This document shows, piece after piece, positions 48,401 to 59,782 of a DNA stretch of 64,000 nucleotides. Source of the DNA: Tanypteryx hageni (lineage: Eukaryota > Arthropoda > Insecta > Odonata > Petaluridae). The stretch spans positions 49,817,370-49,881,369 of the forward strand of contig CM054117.1 of NCBI GenBank assembly GCA_028673005.1, in the 5' to 3' direction. Numbering within the stretch: position 1 is the first letter of the stretch; each line of letters begins with the position of its first letter. Position numbers and translations under genes: made by a program. Below the pieces are notes generated by a model that had not been told where the DNA came from, ran no database searches, and saw only the letters and a list, made by a program, of their open reading frames with translations.

Positions 48401-50239
48401 CCCCGCACGTAAAAATACGCAATTGATATTTCAACAGTATCAATTCTTCAAGAGTATTGGTTATGTTTCCCCGGAAAGGTCATTTATTGTGCGCTTGTAC
48501 GCTTTTAAATGTCAATGAACATTTCTGTCAATAACATTATTTGATTTTTAACATTCATTTAATGCAATTAATAAATAACGTAAATTATGGGCATTGAATT
48601 TGTAAATATCGAATAACGCATTCTTTTTCAGAAGGTAATTGGCTCTTTCAATAAAGCGGAAACAGAGTCATATAAAATTATCATATTCAATTAATATTTA
48701 CATATCACTGGAACAAAATTTATATTTAGCGTTATGTTTTTAGAAATGGGAATTTTAATAGGATTTATTCTAAATAAGTAACATGTAGCTCGTTAAAAGT
48801 ATGCATATACAAACTGCAAGAAAAATTGCTTTGAAAGAAGGTATGTTGCGAAAAAAGTTTTAAAGATTTATCGCCAATGCTATGTGGGTTTCTGTTGGTG
48901 AGCCGGTTCAAAAATAAATACGTAGATACGACATGAATTGCATTCGATATATTATTATGGTTAGTTTAACGCTTGGAAGAATCAGTGTGATATTTAAACG
49001 AATCTCTTGTTGTTGGAATAAAGTGAACTGGAGATCCTACGCAGACAGGCATACGCTGTAATGTTAGGAATCTCTTGTTGTTTCTCATTATAGTCACTGA
49101 ATGTTTATTATAATGAAAAATTCATATCATTCCATTACAAACTCAGGAGGAACTATTTTCCGACTCCGTTTATTATTATATTTATTATTTTTCATCTTAG
49201 CATTTCCCTTTGAACATTATATTTTGCCCTTAATATCTGACAGAGTTGCCTATTCTTCAGTACAAGTTATTTGGTTGAATGCCATTGTAAATTTAAAAAA
49301 ATATTCCTCACCTGCTGAGCTTTATTAATATTCAAAGGCTTATGAATTTTATTCTGTTGTTATTTATTATGTGATGCAAATGTTGATATTACCATTTTTC
49401 CTTTTGTTGGAAAATTTCATTAACATATTCAAACTAATATCCGAACATAATTAAAAATTTTCGATAAAGATAATCTCACTCGATGACTTGTCGAGGTTTA
49501 ATGGTCTCTCCAAGCTTTTGATTTTAATTTACTCGTCGAAAAAATCGGGAGTTTATTTTAGTTTTTAATTTTAATCGAATAACATCGTCAACGCTCCCCC
49601 AATAATATATCCATGAGTCTCGCTCGCTATAAATTAATAAAACTTCGGGCAATACATTTATCGTAAAAAAATATCCACCCGGAAACGGAAATACCAAGCT
49701 TTTTGCGACTGTTTAAGACTTTTTTCATGGACTCCATAATTTGTTTGTCGAACAAATAAAAAACGAAATACAAAATTGCCAGTCAATATCTGCGGAGCGG
49801 AACCGTAGGGATAAGGGTAAAAAAATCAATTCAAACTTTTCCTTCAGTAGATAACTTATTTTTTTGCTAGTACCAGAGTGGAGCGTTAGACGGTTCTTAT
49901 TGTGTGGATAGGGAGGTTGGAGTTTTCCGGGACGGTGGAGAGGGGGTGGGGGGTCCTCTGCTTAAAAATTTACGCCGCTCGAGAAGAAGAAGACCCGATT
50001 TGAAATATGAGACGTTATTAAACTCTTCCCATACTTTGCAGGAGTTTCGAAACGGGAAAGTTCGGCTAATAACGCGCCTCCTCTCGGGCGAGAACTCCAA
50101 TATTAGGATATCTTAATTTTTCGAAATGAGCCATTCATGAGGGACTTATAGAAACCTTCCGAAATAAAAACCGATGAAACCCTCCTACCTCTTTCATCGC
50201 TCGTCATAATTAAAACTGCTCATCTAAAACGCGTTCATG
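45471..50239. other. Gene-free stretch
   Basis: About 4.8 kb of AT-rich sequence without a domain-bearing frame, RNA gene or repeat boundary that I can recognise. A frame at 47980-48234 is not similar to anything I know. Confidence 0.5.
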
Positions 50240-50712
50240 GATGTGTGCAGTGGCGGATTTACACCTCCTGGGGCCCCTGGCGCTAAGCAGTCGGGGGCCC
50301 TGCAATCTAAATATATAGCGAAACCGCTCCCAACGGATACCCTCTTTTGTGACATCTATTAACGATCGTTTTTCTATGTAATCATGGAGAAGTTCCACTG
50401 ATTTTGAAATTGAGACAATTAATATTTCTGAGATTACCTATATACTTACTTCAAGGGGCCCCTATCACGCGCCAATTGCGACCCCTCTTAAATTTGCCAC
50501 TGAATGTGAGGTAGAAATTCAAGGGTTAGGGTAATTGAGCGGTGTGGGAATCTTGCCTTTTCCCTCCATTTCGCGGATCCACGCGGAACCCCAATCTTTC
50601 GCGAAACCCTAGGATTCCGCATAACCCAAGTCGAGAAACACTGCCATACGTCACGGGGCTCCTGGCGCGCGCCATGTGCGACCCCCCCCATAAATCCGCC
50701 ACTGGATGTGTG
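50240..50712. mobile_element. hAT MITE with two right ends, perfect 8-bp duplication
   Basis: The outer element is 50248-50704, flanked exactly by GATGTGTG (50240-50247 and 50705-50712). Left end CAGTGGCGGATTTACACC; outer right end reverse-complemented CAGTGGCGGATTTATGGG. A second right end lies inside at about 50456-50502, reverse-complemented CAGTGGCAAATTTAAGAG, followed by AATGTGAG, which resembles the duplicated target at 6 of 8. Between the two right ends is a fragment ending at 50643 whose reverse complement begins CAGTGTTTCTCGACTTGGG, another hAT-type terminus. Confidence 0.83.
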
Positions 50713-53504
50713 TGTATTCAATATACCGTCTGCACCCGCCCCATTATAACTTCCTCATATTTACGGAAATAGGATATTAACGCCTATCATCGGGCCCACG
50801 AAATTCTCTCCGACGTCAGTAACATGCTTCAGTTTTTATTTTGACCTTTTACAATACCGTGCATTCGCTTCTGCAACGACGGGTTGTCGTGCTAATGCTC
50901 CGTGACGTAGAAACACTGCTCCGTTCGTAGTTACTTCACATAAAAAAGTCTTGTTTTTCCAGGAGCTAATTTAGGAAGAAAACCACGTCTCATATTCTGT
51001 ATAAAGAATGAGTCATGTTTGTAATTCCGTCACTCTCAACTGCATGCAACACCGGCGGCATAAGATCCAGGAGTGTATATTTTATCACTATCGCTGAGAG
51101 AGTTGGTTACAATTTTGAGAAGAGTGAAAGGGAGAGAGAATGGGAAGTGTTTTAATTTTAATTGATTACGTTAGTTACGCATGCTCCTCATTTTTTGACT
51201 GGATCGAACACAGTAATAATAATATAATCTGTGACGATTGGACTTATTGATCGATCTTGGCAATTTATATTATTATTGAATTATTGTTTTACTATACTCG
51301 GAATTGCCTCTTTGTTCGAAAACAGTAGCGAAAAAAGTGCTAATTGACTATTTTAATCGGCACATTATAATTTTATGTTTCAGATATGAATGGTAATGTA
51401 AATTTAAAACGTATTTATTTCTTCGGAGTTAACTCATTACAGTCGCGCTTATAGAGAAACGTTATAGAATAACTTACGATAAATGGTATTTAAAAAAAAA
51501 GTTGCGTCTTCAGTTTATATTTTTCTAAGAAACTTTTACGCAGTATCCGTGTTGAATGCATAAACTTTATATTGAAAGAAACAATTAGAACTATAGTCTT
51601 TAAGGAAGAAAGTAATTTTCAACAGCGTTATTTGTAACAATAAAAACATTTATATTAATTTTCGCATCTTAAATAAAAAAGAAAACAAGCTCACGTTTAT
51701 TTTTTGTTTATTTTCAAAGAGACAACGGATCAGGCTACCAGTTTTTTCGTCCGATTGTTCGTGCAATATTTTCCTAAATTTGCAGACATTTCGTCGAATT
51801 TCTTCTCTATTCGTGCATGACCTAGCCAAAGGTATAGAGTCGAAAATTTACAGAACACATCCCGTAAAGGTCGTACCGTCTATCTCGAACTCATCCAGTT
51901 CGAAGAAGAGGGTTTTCTTCTCACAGGTTATTTTTCAATTGTTCGTATCTCTCCCGTGAGCCGCTGCGTTTTTTTTTTCGTTCCGATCAGTTTTTCTTTC
52001 TTTGTTTTTTTTTTGGAATGGTGGGATTCGTGCTCCGCGCTTTTTTTTTACTCTACCGTGTCCGATTCGAATCCCTTGGAGGGTTATTTTTAGATCGGAA
52101 AGTAGTAGTCGGGTTCTCCTTCCCTCTCACGGTACGGTTGAAGTCGAATAATGCGGCTCCCATTTCGCGCACTCTCCATGATCACGTTCGCTCGCGCCAG
52201 TACTTCTTCTTAACTATCATCCCGCGTTGCCACTGGACCATGATCTAGTCTTACTTACGCGAACCCATATCCGTTTGTTATTCCTTTTTAAAGAGAAATA
52301 AAAGGACGTTTCCCCGAAAACTTTCCGGAAAAAAATTGAGAGTTCGGTTTTTTTTATATTTTTTTAGCACGGCGAACTTTTTGATACGATCCGACCCGTG
52401 TCATTCCGCGTTCGTCCGTCGAATTCTTTTCCTTCGCAGCGGAAACTTCGCTTCGCGCGTTGTTTGCTTGCATTCATACTCGATTGGAGAGCGTGTAACG
52501 GTCTATTTTCTCGTACTTTTCGGCGATACAACTACAACACGGACGAAAGGCGAAACTACATGATTTTGCATGCATTTATGAAAAAAACGATTCACGCAAT
52601 GGTTGAAATTTGTGTAATAAAACTGAAAACTGAGTTAAAATTTGAATTATTTATTATTTGCCTCTTAAATGTTTTACTATGATTATATCAATAATAAAAA
52701 TCAGACCTTCGGCAAGATTCGAACCAGGCACGCTTTTCACCGACGCTGAATTTAAAATGCATTTAGCTGGTAATGATTGTATCATGAGCGTGGAATATTA
52801 AGAAGTTAATTTCCGGAATTTCCCGTGTTGCGTAATTTCATATACGATGATTTCTGTTAATATTTATTCTATCCTCATTGACGGTGGTATGTTTTCCCAT
52901 GGGATGGGTTAGAAACGAATTATTTACCTTTCATAATAACGAGACGGTTTCACTCATGAAAGAGATAAGCGGCTACGTTCTCTTCCATTTCCCCCTCCGC
53001 TGCAGTGAACGATTAAAATGTCCTATTTTGCGATTAGATCTATCTTAAATCGCCTTTTCTGAACAATATTTTGGCGTTTATGCGCGTGATTCCATTTGTC
53101 AGAACGTCGAAGGAAAAATAAGAGTAGCAAGATCCGTAAAAATCGCAGTGACGCGCGTTTATTTTCGGATTTTGATGTAATTATTAGGATAATTGCGAAC
53201 GGATTCGTATTCTCAACTATGTGACTAACCTGGAAACAAACCCGTGACTCTTTTCTTGGGTTTCTGTTTTTTTTTTGGTCATGGCACGCAATTGCCTACG
53301 CGTGCAAAAAAATGTCGGGAATCAATTCCAACGTGTCTTCTGAAGGCGTGGCAGACGAACGGACGGACCATTTGTGAATTATTACGCGACGCGCTATATT
53401 TGTTTCAACGAAAATTCCCGAATAAAATGGAAAGAAAACTTTCATTTGCCGTTACGTCGAGCACGAATTTCCTTCCGTCAATCCGCTCATCTTTTAAAAC
53501 TTCC
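50713..53504. other. Gene-free stretch including copy 2 of a dispersed repeat
   Basis: Positions about 51070-51195 match the repeat at 22725-23060 but with a short purine tract. A B-box-like motif (GATTCGAACCAGGC) is at about 52718. No gene recognised. Confidence 0.5.
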
Positions 53505-54262
53505 ATCTCGTTTTTTTCTCTATATTTGCTCTCTCTCTCTCGCTATCCACCCGACACTCCATTTCTTTATTTTTATCTTCTTCGTCTTGTCATGCGGAAG
53601 CCCTTGTCAGCCTCATTTCCTCCTTTTATCCTTTATCTTTCAGTCTCTCCCTCTTTCTCCCGACTTTTGTCTCCCTCTCTCTTTGTAGTCTTCATCTTTA
53701 CCCTTCTTCTAACCTGCTCCCCGCTTCTGTCCCTCTCTCGACTTGACCAAACTCCTCCCTCTCTCTTTGTCTCAACTTTTGTCCATTCCCTCACTCTTTT
53801 CTGACGCAGAATCCGTTTCTACTCCGTATACTCTTTCCTTTCCACATCAATGGTGCTTGTCCTCCGCTGCCCCGCCTCTTGCCTTCCTGTTTCTCTCTAT
53901 ACTCAACTTTTCATACGGTTTTCCGCTGAACTTTTGACCTCTTCTTCCACGTCTTTTCTCCGCCGTTCCATTCTTTCATCTAGTTCCTCTTTTTTTTTTT
54001 TAAAAACCCCCATCGGATGTTTTCCTTTTCCGGTTATCTTTCAAGGGGGCGCGCTTGTCTGTCTGTTTGTGTGCGCGTGTCTGTTTGTGTGGGCGTGTCA
54101 GTTGCGTGGTCGAAACTGATCCTTTCTTTTTTTCTCTCTCTCTCTCTTTCTCTCTTTCCTTTCTCCCTCTCCTCCCGTTCTTTCTCTCTTTCTCTCCATC
54201 CTCCTTCTCTCCATTCCTCCCTCTTTCTTCTTTTTATTTTATATTATTTCCTTCTTTCTCAT
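53505..54262 (+). repeat. CT-rich tracts
   Basis: Pyrimidine-dominated at 53505-53800 and 54118-54262. Long frames across them (186 and 105 codons) are Ser/Leu/Phe/Pro-rich artefacts. Confidence 0.75.
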
Positions 54263-54735
54263 AATATGCATGCTCCAACCTCTATATTCATTGTATATAT
54301 TTCATGTATATTTCATCTTATTCTGTCTAATTAATGTATATTTCTTATGTATATGACGTTATTACCTTTACATGTATTTTTATGACGGTATACAACGACG
54401 CTATATAAACGAACTCTCCTACTGTACACACTCCTTTCTATTTAATGTTGTAGTATTATATTGTCATATATACCCTATCTAGGGTTTTCGCAGGTTTTTC
54501 ACACCACCCTTCTCAGTGGGTGTTTTCCTGCGTGGGTTTTACTAGGGAGGACAAGCCTGTTATTACCTAGGTTTTTCCCAACAAACTCAAATCTGTTTAA
54601 AAATTTTTCTTTTTTACTTTGTAAGATTTATATACTGTTTTTCTAATGTGTATTGTAATATTTTATTTTTTCTAATATTTATTATATTGACGAAAGGTAA
54701 GAATGGACTTTATGGTTCCAAATTTCGAAGACGAT

Positions 54736-54752
54736 TATCTATCTATCTATCT
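54736..54752 (+). repeat. (TATC)n microsatellite
   Basis: Four TATC units, next to a CT-rich segment. Confidence 0.9.
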
Positions 54753-54861
54753 CTTCCTTTTTCTCTCTCTCCCATCTGTCTCCTTACCTGTCTTCCTGTA
54801 ACTCCATATTTCTCCTCCATCTCCCCTCATCTCTTCCACTTTCTGTCTCCTTCCTCTCTTT

Positions 54862-55132
54862 ACCCTCCTTAGTGCCGTAACTAGGGTATAGCCAAGGTGG
54901 CATTTGCCATACGCGCCGCTTGTGAGTGGCGCCAATTGTTCCCACTAAAAATGCCAAGTTTATTTTTTCATAAATAAGTATTAATTTAATATTCAAATAT
55001 TAAAATTATTTTTAGTGAAAACGCAATTTTGTTTACGAAAACGTAGCAAAAATCGCATTCTACATAAACAAGGTTTTTTCTTAAGATTTTGTCATAGGCG
55101 CCGTATCTCTCAGTTACGCCTCAGACCCTCCT
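54862..55132. mobile_element. hAT-like MITE, 255 bp, perfect 8-bp duplication
   Basis: The element proper is 54870-55124. The flanks ACCCTCCT (54862-54869 and 55125-55132) are identical. The ends are imperfectly inverted: left TAGTGCCGTAACTAG, right reverse-complemented CTGAGGCGTAACTGAG, sharing GCGTAACT/CCGTAACT. GGCGCC-type motifs lie near both ends. The 8-bp duplication supports a hAT assignment, although both flanks are CT-rich, which weakens the evidence a little. Confidence 0.78.
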
Positions 55133-55134
55133 CC

Positions 55135-55395
55135 GTTTTCCTCCATGCCTCCCTTTCTCTCTCCCTCCCTCTCTCTCTTCCTCCCTCTCTCTCTCCCTCC
55201 CTCTCTCTCCCCTTCCCTCTCTCTCCCCTTCCCTCTCTCTCCCTCTCTCTCTCTCTCTCTCTCCCTCCCTCGCGCTCCCTCCCTCTCTCCCTCCCTATTC
55301 CCTCCCTATTCCTCCCTATTCCCTCCCCAATCCCTCCCTCCGTCTTCCTTCATGTCTCCCTCTCTTTCACTCCCTCCGTCTCTCTCTGTTCAAGC
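55135..55395 (+). repeat. Polypyrimidine (CT-rich) tract
   Basis: Irregular CTCTCTCC and CCCTCC units. It begins directly beside the hAT MITE and continues the CT-rich sequence on its left, so the MITE sits inside a pyrimidine tract. Confidence 0.92.
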
Positions 55396-57274
55396 CAAGA
55401 GACGTGAATCCCCAAAAAAATATTCTTTACGGACAAATTTTTTCTCCAAGTAAAAGTTTTGTTTCGCGAGGAAAACGTTTTTTCCCCTTCTCCTTCCTCG
55501 TTCGTCCGGCGAGGATAAAGTTTTGATTTTTTATCGTCTCTACGGCATTTGTGTGTTTTTTTTATTCGCTCCGAAGAGGGAACGTCAACTCTTCTACACA
55601 ATTTTTTTTTATATAATTGAGGGAAGATCGCGAGAGGAGTATTTGTCATTTCTTTTTTCGGATTGTAAGGGTATTTTGCTGCGAGGAGAGGGGATAAATA
55701 AAGGGAATCCTACTTCCGCGCTCCTTAAATTCGATCCCTTTTTTCATCTCGGGAATGGAGACCTCTGGCTAGAATGTGTCTGAAATAAAACCTTTAAGAA
55801 TAGATATCCCGCTTTTCCGTACGAGCGATTACATTTGCGAGTTCATAGCGCGCGTACCATTAATATTAAAATCCTCGTTTTATTTTTTATCTCTCTCTCT
55901 TAATGTAGTTAGTGAGGCGATAAAAATTTCGTATGAGACGAATGTGAACTGTTCGGAAAGAATGAAAGAAAGGAAGTTTTAAAAGCATTGCCATACAGTT
56001 GGGACGAAGTTGATGCGCCAAGTAATAGTATACCGCTCCAACGAACAGTAAAAACGTAGTTTGAAGCGCCGGATACGTTTCAAATTTGAAATATAACGAG
56101 AAAACACTGCACGTTCGTGTTTAAGGTACGTTTCATCTGTCAGAGACATTTTAACATATTTTAATCCAAGTGTCCTCCGTAAACTATAGTTTGTGATTAC
56201 TTTAATAAATAAGATGTTACTTTTAGAAAGTCATGCCAACAAAATAAACTGTAAAATTTATAATATCCTCTTTATTAAAAACTGTTAGGTCGCAAGTTCT
56301 TTGGCAGAGCAATCTTCGCATCCAGTAATATAGCGAAATTCATAGGGTTGCGGAAATTTTCGCGCCCAGGAAAAGTTTCGCTCACTGCGCGTTATAGTGT
56401 AGTAATTAGGACGGAGCGGAAGGTCTTCACCACCGCATCCTGCACCGCATTCCTGGCTCCGACGTGTTTCAACGGCGTTGGAAATTAAATCCTCAGTTTA
56501 AACATTTTAAAATTGCATTTAATGAAGTAGTCGTTTTAATTCAAAATGTATACGTATTTTAAGCTATTTTTATCGTATCATATTCTTACTCAAATCACTA
56601 TAATTAAATTTTTGTGAAAATATAAATAAAAAAGTTTCAGGTTCGATTTTCCATCCGCGTATCCCGCGTTGTACTATAAAGACTACGTATTTACCTCCTT
56701 CTCTCTCTCTCTGTCTCTCTATCACACTTGAAAACCGACCCTAGAACCCGCGAAGGAGTTTAAACCCTTATCTCACGCTCAGTAATGAGATCAGTCATTG
56801 TAACCTCTTGAACCTTTAAGGGGAACCTATTTTCCTCCTTAGTCTATTCAGTAGCAGAGAGAGAGAGAGAGGGAGATACAGAGAGGGAGAAAGGTGGGGA
56901 GAGATCTCAACCGCTCTCTCTTGGAGGGAATCGGTTGGGATGGCTCTCGGTCCACGGAACACAATTCCCTCCCTCGTCTCCTCCTCCAAAGAGGAGAAGT
57001 CCCTTCAAGGAAAAAAAAACGAGAATACCATCCTTTAGTTATCTACCCCAGCACCTTCCTTCTTACCTTTTTATTCCGCCCAACGCCCTAACCACAACCC
57101 CATGAGTGTTTTTTTACCTTTCCTTTCAACCCCATTCAATTTCTACTCTGCCTTCTCTTTGCCCCATCACCCTTACCTCCGTCTCTTTTATCTTTCCATC
57201 TTCCCCATTTCAACATTATCTCCGCCTAAACCACACACACCGGTCCTTTACGCTCCACCTACACTACTATTATA

Positions 57275-57282
<8 letters not shown>
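55396..57282. other. Gene-free stretch
   Basis: No gene recognised; small GA and CT repeats at about 56700-56720 and 56857-56895. Confidence 0.5.

Positions 57283-57338
<56 letters not shown>
57283..57338. repeat. (TA)n microsatellite, 5' side of RTE copy
   Basis: Pure (TA)28 directly abutting the 5' truncation of the RTE-like element. Confidence 0.97.
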
Positions 57339-57341
<3 letters not shown>

Positions 57342-57593
57342 ATTATTAATAAAAGGATCGAGAAAAAGGCAGAAGAAATGCTATGGGAAGATCAATTCGG
57401 TTTCAGAAAAGGACGAGGAACTAGAGATGCTATAGGGGTAGTTAGAATCATATCATAAAGGGCAATAGAGTACAGTCAAGATATCTGCGTATATTTCGTA
57501 GACTGGCAGAAGGCCTTTGATAGAGTTAATTAGGTAATGTTGATGAAGATATTAAAGGATATAGGTGTAGACTGGAAAGACAGGAGACTGATT

Positions 57594-58757
57594 TGATTTT
57601 TATTCCGCTCTGGGACATGCCCCCTAAGAGCTCTTGGAGTACAACAATGCGAAAATAGTCTCGTAATCTTACATACAATCATAAATTCATGGCAGACATA
57701 TGTGTGTATATGCACATAAATACACACAAATACCCACAATACATAAATATGAAATATGCATGGACGTTCTTTGCAATTTACTATCAAGTATAACTATACA
57801 TTTTTTATTTAAAATAACTCAAGGAACTGAAGCGTTTCACATGGTCGGGAATTGAATTCCATAGTTGGGATCCGACGACCTGAAAGGATTTGTAAGAAGT
57901 GGTGGTCCGATGAGCCGGGTGATAGAGGTGGCCGCAGTCGGACCTGGTGGTCATAGTCATACATAAGGGTACTTGGGATAACAAGTTGAGGAGGTATTCA
58001 GGCTGTTTATTTGGAAAAAGTGAGTAAAGGAATATTGCATCAAAGTGTTTACGTCTGGATTTTGTGGATAGCCAACCAAGCTTTTCCAAATATGGGGAAA
58101 TATGGACGTCTCTCCTGAGGTTGAAAATGAATCTGATGCAGGAATTCATTGAGCACTGGAGCTTGATGTCGAACTGATCTGTGAGGTCATTAAATACAAG
58201 GCAACAGTAGTCGAAGTGGGGGAAGATTAAGGTGGATATAAGTAATTTAAGGGTATGTAGAGGTAACAAGTTCGTATTTACTTTCAGCTGGTATAAAATA
58301 TTGTTTATTTTATTCGAAATGTCTGATACCTGATTTTGCCATGACAAAATTTCATTCATTGAAATTCCTAGGTTTCTGGCAGTATTGGAAAAGGGGATTG
58401 CAGTGGTTCCAAGCATAACCTTAGGAAAAGTATTTAAATCAAAGGAATTTATTAGTTTTGAGCTACCGATAATTATAGCTTTGGTTTTTGAGCAGTTTAA
58501 ATAAATGAATTGTTATTGGCCCATTTCGAGACAGCAGTGACGTCTTCATTCATTTTTGAGATAGCATCCGGAAAATCCCGAGGGTGACAATGCCAGTAAA
58601 TTTGCAAGTCATCAGCGTACAGCATATATTTACAATGTTTTATGTTTTCTGGAAGGTCAAGTAGGTATATTGAAAACAGAAGGGGTCCAAGGACAGAACC
58701 TTGGGGAACCCCACAGGGAACTGAGATCCAGTTTGACATGTTTCCATTAGGGTCTTT
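57594..58757 (-). mobile_element. CR1/Jockey-type retrotransposon fragment nested in the RTE copy
   Basis: Antisense insertion flanked by GACTGATT (57586-57593) and GATTGATC (58758-58765), 6 of 8 identical, both derived from the GATTGATTAGG of the host element. The 3' end on the minus strand reads GCGGAATAAAAATCAAAT. It is 5'-truncated just before the RT GVPQGS motif. Confidence 0.88.
57805..58757 (-). pseudogene. Reverse transcriptase C-terminal half, CR1/Jockey group
   Basis: Reads [28 protein letters not shown], the GVPQGS motif, then [12 protein letters not shown] with the catalytic YADD, and KWANNNSFI. After a single-base frameshift near 58497 (TTTATTTAAACTGC) it continues as [79 protein letters not shown] and QLWNSIPDHVK, ending near 57805. 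The order (RT palm, KTK..IIGS, DYC, N.C.RFIF.LRR) is that of CR1/Jockey-superfamily elements. It is a different family from the 30-33 kb element. The frameshift and the missing N-terminal half make it non-functional. Confidence 0.88.
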
Positions 58758-59715
58758 GATTGATCAGGAATCTATATGTGAATCGAGTTGGAGAATGCGG
58801 ACACCTGCAGAGTAAATATCGGTAGAGGAGTAAGACAGGGCTGCTGCCTATCGCCGACCCTATTCAGTATATATGGAGAAAGTCTAATGCAAGAAGCGTT
58901 AGAAGGCACAGGATATTTTTAAATTGGAGGAAGGATTATAGGAACAGTAAAATACGTGGATGATCAAGTACTTGTAGCAATAAAGGAGGAGGAACTCCAG
59001 AAAATGATAAATAGACTAGTAATAATAGGTAGAAAATACGCTATGGAAATTAATACAGAAAAATCCAAGGTCATTCGAATATCGGGCAAAGAAGAGAATC
59101 TGAACATAAGTATTGGAGGAAAGCCTTTAGAACAAGTTTCAGACTACCTTGGAAGCATCATAACAAGAGCATCAAAATTTACGGATGAGATCAGGACTAG
59201 AATAGGAAAAGCAAATGCGGCTTTCAGAAGAAAGAAACACCTACTTAAGAGGAATATTAGGGAAGATATTCGCAAGAAGTTGATAAAATACTATGTATGG
59301 AGTATAGCTTTGTACTGGGTGGAAACATGGACGCTAAGGAAAAATGACATCAAATACATGGAAAACTGAAATGTGAACTTGGAGGAGAATGCAGAAGATA
59401 AAATGGACAGATAGGACGAAAAACGATGAAATTCTACGAAGAGTAGGAGAGAAGCGAATGATTATACAGACTATTAGATAGAGGAAGGCAAATTGGGTTG
59501 GAGATTACCTGAGGAGAGAGAGTATGATTAAAGACGTGTTAGAAGTAAAACTAGATGGAAAAAGGGAAAGAGGCAGGAAAAGGTTTCAGCTAATGGACGA
59601 TTTGAAAGGGAAATAGAGTTATCAAAATATGAAGAGTACAGCTGAAAATAAGAGTATATGGAGAACCAGGTTTAACCACGAATAATCACGGACCTGTCTA
59701 CGAACAGACTACCTA

Positions 59716-59717
<2 letters not shown>

Positions 59718-59779
<62 letters not shown>
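59718..59779. repeat. (TA)n microsatellite, 3' side of RTE copy
   Basis: Alternating AT run beginning inside the CTATGATATAT 3' end of the retrotransposon, so its first units overlap the trinucleotide tail. Confidence 0.97.

Positions 59780-59782
<3 letters not shown>

Larger units (their letters stand above)
57339..59667 (+). pseudogene. Reverse transcriptase remnant of RTE-like copy 2
   Basis: The 5' part encodes GFRKGRGTRDAIGVVRIIS, then a TAA where copy 1 has Glu (TCATAAAGG versus TCAGAAAGG). It continues with DWQKAFDRVN (motif A) and another stop (TAG where copy 1 has Trp after VN). After the nested insertion it resumes with RGVRQGCCLSPTLFSIYGES; the catalytic YADD is changed to YVDD. 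A frame of 137 codons from 58956 holds the thumb-like and C-terminal region to NDIKYMEN, followed by a one-base shift and further stops (for example TAG in the GKES region). Nucleotide identity to copy 1 is high throughout, but the gene is dead. Confidence 0.92.
57339..59717 (+). mobile_element. RTE/BovB-like non-LTR retrotransposon, copy 2, split
   Basis: The same subfamily as 4611-6010. The 5' truncation (AGGATTATTAATAAAAGGAT) corresponds to about position 4776 of copy 1, and the 3' end reaches CTACCTATGA directly before a (TA)n run. A 1164-bp antisense element (57594-58757) interrupts it between KDIGVDWKDRRL and RNLYE. Both outer ends abut (TA)n, so the target was a TA microsatellite. Confidence 0.93.

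Noticed and set aside
53244..53804. 186-codon frame with possible membrane helices
   Set aside because: Lies mostly in CT-rich tract; no recognisable domain.
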